This document shows positions 57,276 through 64,000 of a stretch of 64,000 nt of DNA, in pieces. Location: the NCBI GenBank assembly GCA_945868845.1, contig CAMBMS010000003.1:186001-250000 (forward strand). Direction: 5' to 3'. The notes under the pieces are model-generated. The model made no database searches. It saw nothing but the letters and a program-made list of their open reading frames with translations, and had not been told where the DNA came from. The position numbers and the translations under genes were made by a program. Each line of letters begins with the position of its first letter. Positions within the stretch are counted from its first letter, which is position 1. This DNA is from Asaia bogorensis. Its GTDB lineage: Bacteria; Pseudomonadota; Alphaproteobacteria; Acetobacterales; Acetobacteraceae.

Positions 57276-58214
57276 ATGACAGTGCTGGTGATAGGCGGAG
57301 CAGGTTTCATCGGGCGGCGCATGATCCCGATCCTGGTGAGGGCGGGTCAAAATATCACATGCATGGACATCGACGTCGCTGGTGCGACAACCGCGTTTGC
57401 CTCGCTTGGAGACAAGGTAAAGGTGGTGCGCGGCGACGTCACCCAGTTCGACGATGTAATCGGCGCGGTGCAAGAGTCGAAGGCCGAGAAGGTCGTGAAC
57501 CTTTCCTATTTCATCGGTGAGCTCGCCCCGCATGTCGCTTTCAAGCTCGACCTTCAGGGTATGGACAACTGCTTTGAGGCGGCACGCCGCATGGGCGTGA
57601 AGCACACGGTTTTCGCAAGTTCGGTTGCGGTCAGCGGCCAGCAGGCGAAATTCGGAGACCGGCTGGTCAATGAGGACGACGAGCGGCATGGCGAAACACA
57701 ATACGCTGTTAATAAGATCATCAACGAATGGCAGGCACACGATTACCGTCGCGCCTGGGGCATGACCATTACCTGCATCCGGCCAGCCAACGTTACCGGG
57801 CCGGATAAGAAATTTGGTTCCATCGACCATGTCAATTGTATGAGCCAACCCGCGCGCGGCAAACCAGTAGAGTTCCCCCACGCCGACGCGATGCGCTGTG
57901 TCATTCACGTCGAGGATATGGCGGAGGCGTTCGCGCGCGTCACACTTTCCGACAAGCCAAAGAATACCACCTACAATTCAGGCGGCCATACGGTCAGCAT
58001 GGGCGAGTTGGCGGCGATCGTGAAAGAATTCCTGCCCCAGGCCGATATCCGCTTCATGAAGGAGACCGGCGGGCGCGCCATATCCGGCAACTTCATGATT
58101 GATAATCGACGGCTCGTTGAGGAGTTCGGCATGCAATTGAAGCCACTGCGTCAGCGCGTGAGGGAGGTCATCAACGACATCCGGCAAGGCGAGGGCTTGC
58201 CCCCTATCGTGTAG
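57276..58214 (+). CDS. NAD-dependent epimerase/dehydratase (extended SDR)
   Basis: A 312-aa extended short-chain dehydrogenase from the ATG at 57276, after AAGGGAGTAGCG. The nucleotide motif is VLVIGGAGFIGRR, with Asp in CMDIDVAG marking NAD preference. The active site has FASSVAVSG and the YxxxK motif in TQYAVNKIINEW. The later half has CIRPANVTGP and VIHVEDMAEAFARV. It probably acts on a sugar nucleotide or related sugar. It is followed 410 bases later by a TRAP binding-protein gene. Confidence 0.9.
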   Translation: MTVLVIGGAGFIGRRMIPILVRAGQNITCMDIDVAGATTAFASLGDKVKVVRGDVTQFDDVIGAVQESKAEKVVNLSYFIGELAPHVAFKLDLQGMDNCFEAARRMGVKHTVFASSVAVSGQQAKFGDRLVNEDDERHGETQYAVNKIINEWQAHDYRRAWGMTITCIRPANVTGPDKKFGSIDHVNCMSQPARGKPVEFPHADAMRCVIHVEDMAEAFARVTLSDKPKNTTYNSGGHTVSMGELAAIVKEFLPQADIRFMKETGGRAISGNFMIDNRRLVEEFGMQLKPLRQRVREVINDIRQGEGLPPIV

Positions 58215-58624
58215 CGCAGGGCACCCCTGGACTCTAGATGGCCTTGTAGCTAAAATATTCCCCCTAATGCCTTATTTATAATCAATTTTTATGGAAAGGA
58301 CCGCCCGTCCTTAGACGGTTTAAAAGAAAATAATTTCGGCCTCGCGCGACTTGCCGATAATCTCCTTAGGCCCATGTCTATTACTTATTTTCCTTCTCCT
58401 TCAGGGTCAATGCCAAAATAGCCCATGGACCACTCTGAAGGGCGCAGATCACCCGGAGCCCTCCCCCGGAGGGGGGGCAAGGAGACTTTAAGGTGCATTG
58501 GCCGCGGGGATATTTGCGTCCGTTCGAAGCTTAGATTATGGAGGTAGGCGCTGATGCTATTTTGGCGTCTGTGGATAGGAAACCACCTAGCCTCTATGGG
58601 CTGTATCACTGGGAGAAAAATATC
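58215..58624 (+). other. Leader region of the TRAP binding-protein gene
   Basis: About 410 bases without a gene. A+T-rich blocks at 58255-58345 may be promoter sequence. A G/C hairpin (CCCTCCCCC paired with GGGGGG) lies at 58459-58478 with no T-run, so it is not a simple terminator. GGGAGAAAAATATC just before 58625 serves as ribosome-binding site. Confidence 0.35.
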
Positions 58625-59677
58625 ATGAAATCAAAGTTGTTGGGGATGGCCGCGGTGGCTGCCCTGGCTCTGGGCTTTACAGTTCCCAGCCCTGCAGAAG
58701 CACAGGACAAGAAGGTCCGCATGCAGATGGGGGGGGCTTTTCCCAGTACCATGCAAATCCTTGGCCCGGCACAGATGCGCGCGGTGGACCTGATCAAGCG
58801 TATGTCGTCCGGCAGCATCGATATGCGTTTCTACGAGCCGGGCGCCCTGGTACCCGGAAGCCAGTATTTTGACGCAGTTTCTAATGGTTCGCTGGACAGC
58901 GCCTATACTGCGGCCGGTTACTTCACTGGCAAGGACATCGCCTTCGCCATGTTCACGACCGTGCCGTTCGGCCCGGACGCTGGTGAATTTCTCGCCTGGT
59001 ATGAGTACGGGGGCGGCAACCAGCTGATGTGGGAGATGCATGAGAAATACAACATCGTCGCCCGCAATTGCGGCCTGATCAGCCCGGAAGCCTCTGGCTG
59101 GTTCCGTAAGGAAATGAATTCTCTGGAAGACTTCAAGGGCTTGAAGATGCGTTTCTTTGGCCTGGGCGCCAACGTGATGCAGAAGCTGGGTGTCGCCACA
59201 CAGTTGCTGCAGGCCGGTGAAATTTTCCAGGCGCTACAGCTTGGAACGATTGATGCGACCGAATTCTCCATGCCGACTATGGATCTCTCGCTCGGGTTCT
59301 ATCAAGTTGCGAAGTTCTACTACTTTCCGGGATGGCACCAGCAGACCTCGATCGGCCAGCTCTACATCTCCAAGGCAAAATGGGCCGAGCTGTCGGACAC
59401 GCAAAAGCTCATCGTCGAGCAAGCCTGCAAGGCGAACATGTTGCAGGAACTGGCTGAAGGCGAGGCGTTGCAGTTCGGCGCTATGGCCGAGCTGAAGGCC
59501 AAGGGCGTGCAGTTCCGCAAGTGGTCGCCGGCTATCCTGAAGGCGATGGAAGAGAAGTGGAAGGAAGTAGTGATCGAGGAATCTGCCAAGAGCGCGAACT
59601 TCAAAAGGGTTTGGGAATCTTATTCCAAATTCCGTTCCGACTATACAATCTGGCGTGAACTTGCCTACATGAAATGA
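58625..59677 (+). CDS. TRAP transporter solute-binding protein (DctP family)
   Basis: A 350-aa periplasmic protein from the ATG at 58625. The signal peptide is MKSKLLGMAAVAALALGFTVPSPAEAQ. The mature domain has KKVRMQMGGAFPSTMQILGPAQMRAVDLIKRMSSGSIDMRFYEPGALVPG. The TRAP-specific carboxylate-binding Arg region is around GLKMRFFGLGANVMQKLG with EIFQALQLGTIDATEFS. Similar proteins bind mannitol-, 2-oxo acid- or aromatic-acid-like ligands. No DctQ or DctM membrane genes follow; the gene ends in a strong terminator. Confidence 0.9.
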   Translation: MKSKLLGMAAVAALALGFTVPSPAEAQDKKVRMQMGGAFPSTMQILGPAQMRAVDLIKRMSSGSIDMRFYEPGALVPGSQYFDAVSNGSLDSAYTAAGYFTGKDIAFAMFTTVPFGPDAGEFLAWYEYGGGNQLMWEMHEKYNIVARNCGLISPEASGWFRKEMNSLEDFKGLKMRFFGLGANVMQKLGVATQLLQAGEIFQALQLGTIDATEFSMPTMDLSLGFYQVAKFYYFPGWHQQTSIGQLYISKAKWAELSDTQKLIVEQACKANMLQELAEGEALQFGAMAELKAKGVQFRKWSPAILKAMEEKWKEVVIEESAKSANFKRVWESYSKFRSDYTIWRELAYMK

Positions 59678-59690
59678 GCATGGAAGGCCA

Positions 59691-59719
59691 GATCCGGGAC
59701 CAATGATTGATCCCGGATC
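59691..59719 (+). repeat. Perfect 9-base stem-loop after the TRAP gene
   Basis: GATCCGGGA at 59691-59699 and TCCCGGATC at 59711-59719 pair fully across an 11-base loop, just downstream of the stop codon. It precedes the terminator and may protect the mRNA 3' end. Confidence 0.6.
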
Positions 59720-59733
59720 AGCCGGATATATTG

Positions 59734-59767
59734 GGGCGGGCGCCTGAGGTGCCCGCCCTTTTCGTTT
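59734..59767 (+). terminator. Rho-independent terminator of the TRAP binding-protein gene
   Basis: GGGCGGGCGCC (59734-59744) pairs with GGTGCCCGCCC (59748-59758), with one G-T wobble and a TGA loop. It is followed by TTTTCGTTTCTTTG. It ends transcription of a one-gene unit. Confidence 0.9.
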
Positions 59768-59862
59768 CTTTGACCTTATGCCAGTGGGTTGCGTTGAATT
59801 CCCGGTGAACGTCACTGCATATACATAAGGCCATTAATAAGGGGCTTCGTATTTTTCATTAG

Positions 59863-60081
59863 ATGGATGGAATCGGGGCAACACAGGCAATTAGCGCCGG
59901 CGATCCCTCCATTCTCAATGTTCCCATCGTTGCCCTGACGGCCGACGCACTGAGCGGTCACCGGGAGAGATATATCAGCGCCGGGATGGATGACCACCTG
60001 GCCAAGCCAATCGATCCGAAGGCGTTCTTCGCCGTGCTGGAACGTTATGGTCGCCCGCCCTCCGCCGCCGCGTCCAAATGA
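59863..60081 (+). pseudogene. Truncated response-regulator receiver domain
   Basis: The 72-codon frame MDGIGATQAISAGDP ... PIVALTADALSGHRERY ... GMDDHLAKPIDPKAFFAVLERY is the second half of a receiver domain as found at the end of hybrid histidine kinases. The conserved Lys (AKPID) is present, but the acidic pocket and phosphoacceptor Asp are missing. A TAG stands immediately before the ATG. It cannot be phosphorylated and is the remains of a larger sensor gene. Confidence 0.7.
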
Positions 60082-60229
60082 TAGGTGGATGCGCTGGCCC
60101 GACCTAAAGCCTGGGGGAAACATCCAGGAGCGGCGGTGCTGCAACGGGATCGGGTCGTGGGAATTGCCTCAACGCCAGCTTTGCATTAGCCCTATCGGGG
60201 CGGATTTTCCTCATCTCTGGACAGTGCCC

Positions 60230-61612
60230 ATGCCCAATCAACCTTATGATTTCGATCTGTTCGTCATTGGCGGCGGTTCTGGCGGGGTGCGCTGCGCACG
60301 CATTGCGGCCGGGTATGGGGCGCGGGTAGGCGTGGCGGAGGAGCGGTTCTGGGGCGGTACCTGCGTCAATGTGGGCTGCGTGCCGAAGAAGCTGCTGGTG
60401 CAGGCCGGTGAATATGGCGGGTGGGCAGACGATGCGGCTGGATTCGGCTGGGAAATCAGAAAAGGCCCGCATGACTGGGCAAAACTGATCTTGGCGAAAG
60501 ACAAAGAGATCAACCGGTTGACCGGCATTTACCGGCGATTGCTGGAGGGCGCGGGGGCAACGGTATTTGAAAAGCGCGCGGTCTTTATCGATGCCCATAC
60601 GCTGGATGTCGGCGGGCAGCGCATCACCGCCGAGCGAATTGTTATCGCCGTCGGCGGCCATCCGATGCGGCCATCCATCCCGGGCGCCGAACTGGGGATT
60701 ATTTCCGACGCGGCGTTTTATTTGCCGGTGATGCCACGGCGTGTTGCCGTGGTGGGGTCCGGTTATATCGCGGTAGAATTCGCTGGGATTTTCAGGGCTC
60801 TGGGGGCACAAGTCGACCTGGCCTATCGCCAGCCCTTACCGTTACGTGGATTCGACCAGGATATTCGTAAAGCGATGGCTGAGGCGTTGCGCGATCAGGG
60901 GATCGCGCAATATCCCGGTTGCACGCCGCTTGCGGTCATAGAACGCGACAAAGAAAAGCGCCTAAGCCTGAGCGATGGCACGAACCTGGATGTGGAGCTG
61001 GTGTTCTTCGCCACGGGTCGTCGGGCGGCGACTAGTAATCTGGGCCTCGACAAGGCCGACGTGGCAGTGAACGCACAGGGGGCTGTCATTGTCGATAACG
61101 CCCGGAGAACCAATCAAAAACACATTTTTGCCATTGGCGATGTAACCGACCGGATCAACCTGACGCCATTCGCGATAGCCGAGGGGCATGCAGTGGCGGA
61201 TACGCTATTTGGCGACAATCCGCGTTCCGTCTCACTCGCCAATGTGGCAAGCGCGGTGTTTACCACGCCGCCCGTCGCCAGCGTCGGCATGACGGAAGAA
61301 GATGCCGCCGCCACCGGGCCGGTCGATGTCTATGTCACCAATTTCACGCCGATGCGCCATACGCTGAGCGGACGGCCGCGAAAAACCATGATGAAGCTGG
61401 TGGTGGATCAGAAGACGCAAAAAGTGCTCGGTGCGCATATGCTGGGCGAAGATGCAGCGGAGATCATGCAGGGACTCGCGATTGCGTTGGTAATGGGGGC
61501 GACGAAGACGGATTTTGATCGTACGATTGGCATCCACCCTACGGCGGCGGAAGAATTTGTCACAATGCGTACGCGCACGCGTGTGTCGGGCGTGGCTCAA
61601 GCCGCAGAATAA
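60230..61612 (+). CDS. gor: Glutathione-disulfide reductase
   Basis: A 460-aa flavin disulfide reductase from the ATG at 60230. FAD motif LFVIGGGSGGVRCARIAA, redox disulfide Cys45/Cys50 in GGTCVNVGCVPKKLL, NADPH motif VAVVGSGYIAVEF and the dimer-interface His436/Glu441 in IHPTAAEEF are all present. Typical glutathione reductases have Arg residues after the NADPH motif; here the sequence is AYRQPLPLRGFD, consistent with NADPH use and with Gor. It reduces glutathione disulfide, which ties in with the two GST genes in the window. Confidence 0.93.
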   Translation: MPNQPYDFDLFVIGGGSGGVRCARIAAGYGARVGVAEERFWGGTCVNVGCVPKKLLVQAGEYGGWADDAAGFGWEIRKGPHDWAKLILAKDKEINRLTGIYRRLLEGAGATVFEKRAVFIDAHTLDVGGQRITAERIVIAVGGHPMRPSIPGAELGIISDAAFYLPVMPRRVAVVGSGYIAVEFAGIFRALGAQVDLAYRQPLPLRGFDQDIRKAMAEALRDQGIAQYPGCTPLAVIERDKEKRLSLSDGTNLDVELVFFATGRRAATSNLGLDKADVAVNAQGAVIVDNARRTNQKHIFAIGDVTDRINLTPFAIAEGHAVADTLFGDNPRSVSLANVASAVFTTPPVASVGMTEEDAAATGPVDVYVTNFTPMRHTLSGRPRKTMMKLVVDQKTQKVLGAHMLGEDAAEIMQGLAIALVMGATKTDFDRTIGIHPTAAEEFVTMRTRTRVSGVAQAAE

Positions 61613-61700
61613 GGCGGCATTGATGACATCGAGGGGATCCTGCTCCCTGGTGGGGCGCGATCTCCTTCGAATTTAACCGAGGGCCAATCCCCCTAATATT

Positions 61701-61730
61701 ACTTACTTATTTACTTACTTATTTACTTAC
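61701..61730. repeat. 12-base tandem repeat, 2.5 copies
   Basis: ACTTACTTATTT occurs at 61701-61712 and 61713-61724, followed by ACTTAC, in the gap between the convergent gor and hisD genes. It looks like slippage expansion. Confidence 0.85.
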
Positions 61731-61747
61731 CGACACACATTACAATC

Positions 61748-63037
61748 TTACTTCCCCAACCGGACGGCCATGCTGCGGGCATGGGCAGTCAGGCCTTCGG
61801 CTTCAGCAAGGGAAATGGCGGCGGGCGCGATTTGGGCCAAGGATTGTTGGCTGGCGGCGACCCAGGTGGTGCGCTTGAGAAAATCGAAAACGGAGAGGCC
61901 GGAAGAGAAGCGTGCGGTACGGCCGGTGGGTAGGACATGGTTGGGGCCCGCGATATAATCGCCGACGGCTTCCGGACACCAGAGACCGAGGAAGGCAGCG
62001 CCAGCATGGCGAATTTTGGCGAAAATTTCCTTCGGCTCCGGCAGCATGATCTGCAAATGCTCGGGAGCCAGGCGGTTCACCAGGGTGATAGCTTCGTTCC
62101 AGTCGCGTACGACGATGATGGCGCCGTGCGTATCCCAACTCGCTTGCGCGATAGCGGCGCGAGGGAGCGATCGCAGTTCTCTGGTGACGGCGGCGGCAAC
62201 CTGATCGGCGAAGGCGGCGCTGTTGGTGATCAGGATGGATTGCGCAGCTTCATCGTGCTCGGCCTGGGCGAGCAGGTCGATGGCGACGTGGCGTGTGTCG
62301 CAGGTAGAATCGGCCAGGATGACAACTTCGGAGGGGCCGGCGATGCCGTCGATGCCGACACGGCCAAACACCTGGCGCTTGGCCTCCGCGACATAGGCGT
62401 TGCCAGGACCGACGATGCGATCCACGGGGGCGATGGTCTCGGTGCCGTAGGCAAGCGCGGCGATAGCCTGGGCGCCGCCGACGCGGTGGATTTCCGTCAC
62501 CCCTGCCCGGCGCGCAGCGGCGAGGACCAGGGGGTTCAGCACACCGCCAGGCGTGGGCACGCACATGGCAACGCGCCCGACACCGGCGACGCGCGCGGGG
62601 ATCGCGTTCATCAGCACCGAGGACGGATAGGCCGCCTTGCCACCGGGGACATAGATACCCACCGCATCCAAAGCTCCCCAGCGCATACCGAGCGTGAGGC
62701 CGGCCGCATCGGTGGTTTCAATATTTGCTGGCAATTGCACGCGATGAAAAGCTTCTATCCGTGTCGCGGCGAGGTCGAGCGCCTCCATCAAAGGCGTGGG
62801 AATGGAGGTGGTAGCCGTGTCGATCTCCGCAGTGGTAACGCGGATCGTACCCGACGTAAGCTGGACGCGATCGAAGCGCGCCGAATAGTCGATGAGCGCA
62901 GTGTCGCCTCGGGCGCGGACATCGGAAATAATCGCGGCAACCCGCTGGTCCACGCGTTCGGTGGTTGCGCGGGCCTCGGACAGAAGCGCCGTAAAGGCTG
63001 CCTGAAAACCAGGATCGGTGGTGACAAAGCGTTTCAT
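61748..63037 (-). CDS. hisD: Histidinol dehydrogenase
   Basis: A 429-aa enzyme for the last two steps of histidine synthesis, oxidising histidinol to histidine with NAD. The zinc site and signature are in GIDGIAGPSEVVILADSTCDTRHVAIDLLAQAEHDEAAQS. The catalytic Glu-His pair is in RLAPEHLQIM. The substrate loop GAAFLGLWCPEAVGDYIAGPNHVLPT is conserved. It starts inside the hisG stop (TAATG). Confidence 0.97.
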   Translation of the reverse strand: MKRFVTTDPGFQAAFTALLSEARATTERVDQRVAAIISDVRARGDTALIDYSARFDRVQLTSGTIRVTTAEIDTATTSIPTPLMEALDLAATRIEAFHRVQLPANIETTDAAGLTLGMRWGALDAVGIYVPGGKAAYPSSVLMNAIPARVAGVGRVAMCVPTPGGVLNPLVLAAARRAGVTEIHRVGGAQAIAALAYGTETIAPVDRIVGPGNAYVAEAKRQVFGRVGIDGIAGPSEVVILADSTCDTRHVAIDLLAQAEHDEAAQSILITNSAAFADQVAAAVTRELRSLPRAAIAQASWDTHGAIIVVRDWNEAITLVNRLAPEHLQIMLPEPKEIFAKIRHAGAAFLGLWCPEAVGDYIAGPNHVLPTGRTARFSSGLSVFDFLKRTTWVAASQQSLAQIAPAAISLAEAEGLTAHARSMAVRLGK

Positions 63038-63729
63038 TAGCCGGCAAGGGCGGCGCGGAATTTGGCGATCCAGGCACCAATCGTTTCCGGCTGAGTTTTC
63101 AGGACTGTACGATTGACGATCAGGCGGCTGGTGACTTGCGCGATGACCTCGGTTTCCACCAGGCCGTTCGCCTTGAGGGTGGAGCCGGTTTGCACCAGAT
63201 CGACGATCAGTCGAGAAAGGCCCAAACTCGGAGCCAACTCTATCGCACCATTCAGCTCCACCACATCGGCGTGCACGCCCTGGCCGGCGAAATGACGGCG
63301 GACGATGTTGGGATATTTGGTGGCGACGCGCACGCGCGACCAGCGGGAGGGATCGTCACTGCCCACCGTTGCCGCCGGTTCAGCGATAGAAACGCGGCAG
63401 GCGCCGATGCCGAGATCGAGCGGGGCGTAGATCTCGGGATAGTCGAATTCCATCAGCACATCTGCGCCGCAAATGCCGATCTGCGCGGCACCGAAGGCGA
63501 CGAAGGTCGCGACATCGAAGGGTCGCACCCGTACCACGTCTAGGGACGGATCGTTGGTAGGAAAACGCAGCCGGCGGCTGTCTTCGTCGGCATAGTCGGG
63601 CGAGGGCTGGATGCCGACCTTGCGCAGCAGGATGGCGGCCTCCGACAGAATGCGGCCCTTGGGCAACGCAAGGATGAGCGGGCCGGTCGTTTCCGGTTGT
63701 AGCGCGGCGGTGTTGTAGGGGGCGATCAT
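63037..63729 (-). CDS. hisG: ATP phosphoribosyltransferase, short form
   Basis: A 230-aa HisG catalysing the first step of histidine synthesis. It has LILALPKGRILSEAAILLRKVG, GICGADVLMEFD, NGAIELAPSLGLSRLIVDLVQTGSTLKANGL (phosphoribosyl pyrophosphate loop) and RLIVNRTVLKT. The C-terminal regulatory domain of long HisG is absent, so it should need HisZ as regulatory partner; hisZ is not in the window. It is transcribed with hisD. Confidence 0.96.
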   Translation of the reverse strand: MIAPYNTAALQPETTGPLILALPKGRILSEAAILLRKVGIQPSPDYADEDSRRLRFPTNDPSLDVVRVRPFDVATFVAFGAAQIGICGADVLMEFDYPEIYAPLDLGIGACRVSIAEPAATVGSDDPSRWSRVRVATKYPNIVRRHFAGQGVHADVVELNGAIELAPSLGLSRLIVDLVQTGSTLKANGLVETEVIAQVTSRLIVNRTVLKTQPETIGAWIAKFRAALAG

Positions 63730-63837
63730 GCGGTCAGGTTCCCGAACATGGGCGGGGGATACACCAGCATTGGGGATGGGGGAAGATGCGGGCGTTATGG
63801 CTAGCCCTCACTGTGATCGACGCCAAAAACGAAGGGC

Positions 63838-64000
63838 CTACCCGTGCAGGAAGCGCCGCAGCGCCTCCCGCGTATCCTGCTCGGCCTGCCTCGTCACGCG
63901 GGCATTCGTCGCGCGATAAAAGCCGTGAAAGACGCGCGGGTATAGGTGAAATTCGACCGGTACGCCAGCTCGACTCAATCGATCCGCATAGGTCAGATTT
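63838..64000 (-). CDS. Alpha/beta hydrolase (HSL/esterase-like), C-terminal end (partial)
   Basis: The gene enters from the right edge and ends with TAG at 63838-63840. The 53 visible residues read NLTYADRLSRAGVPVEFHLY, then PRVFHGF and a helical tail EQDTREALRRFLHG. The His in VFHGF is the catalytic His of hormone-sensitive-lipase-type alpha/beta hydrolases. Substrate unknown. Confidence 0.75.
   Translation of the reverse strand, partial: NLTYADRLSRAGVPVEFHLYPRVFHGFYRATNARVTRQAEQDTREALRRFLHG

Noticed and set aside
58459-58478. A terminator or riboswitch in the TRAP gene leader
   Set aside because: The C-run/G-run hairpin has no following T-run, and no conserved riboswitch core could be recognised.
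61701-61730. A CRISPR-like array in the ACTTACTTATTT repeats
   Set aside because: Units are 12 bases with no spacers; it is a simple tandem repeat.

Overview
This is a 64 kb chromosomal window from a GC-rich alphaproteobacterium. Gene content and order fit Rhodospirillales, most likely an Acetobacteraceae-like lineage: argS-SPOR-nagZ-S2P-scpA-scpB-tatB-tatC-serS, pcm-tolC-valS, ftsB-eno, hisG-hisD, phoR/phoU/phoB and dgt/erpA/xthA are all alphaproteobacterial arrangements. The assignment is inference from synteny and protein style, since there is no rRNA gene in the window. No prophage, CRISPR array or intact insertion sequence is visible.

Layout. 1-6.0 kb holds the tail of an acyl-CoA synthetase, a complete branched-chain amino-acid-type (Liv) ABC importer and an SMP-30/gluconolactonase-like hydrolase. 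6.1-12.4 kb has ftsB, a decayed His-rich small gene, eno, a perfect parS centromere site at the start of an RlmD/TrmA-type RNA methyltransferase, and a class I ribonucleotide reductase alpha subunit with no beta subunit beside it. 12.4-31 kb is mostly housekeeping on the minus strand: glutaryl-CoA dehydrogenase, DEAD-box helicase, an enolase-superfamily enzyme, serS, tatC, tatB, scpB, scpA, a site-2 protease, nagZ, a SPOR protein, argS and dgt. Next come plus-strand erpA, xthA and a small hypothetical, then phoB, phoU and phoR. 31-39.5 kb has yghU, an IS256-type relic, valS, tolC, an isoaspartyl methyltransferase homologue, tRNA-Cys(GCA) and a large pseudogene. 39.5-45.8 kb is pstSCAB with unusually large PstC and PstA.

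46.1-60 kb is accessory and catabolic. A tight minus-strand operon (RidA, NodB/PuuE-type deacetylase, MmgE/PrpD, PaaK-like CoA ligase, amidase) is followed by a TauD-type dioxygenase, an IlvD/Edd-type dehydratase, a GST, an NAD-dependent epimerase and an orphan TRAP solute-binding protein, separated by transposase and gene fragments. 60.2-64 kb returns to core metabolism: glutathione reductase-like enzyme, hisD, hisG and the end of an alpha/beta hydrolase.

How it works together. The Pho genes (PhoR/PhoB/PhoU and PstSCAB) form one phosphate-sensing and uptake system split by about 9 kb. The argS-serS run couples translation, peptidoglycan recycling, chromosome condensation and Tat export genes with many 4-nt overlaps. 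The best candidate for an undescribed system is the five-gene operon at 46.1-51.4 kb: deacetylase/amide hydrolase, amidase, imine deaminase, CoA ligase and MmgE/PrpD isomerase/dehydratase together suggest degradation of an amide- or imide-containing compound. Relics of IS3-, IS256- and IS66-type transposases, two decayed copies of one RNase H-fold family, a His-rich pseudogene and a broken receiver domain point to ongoing genome erosion.
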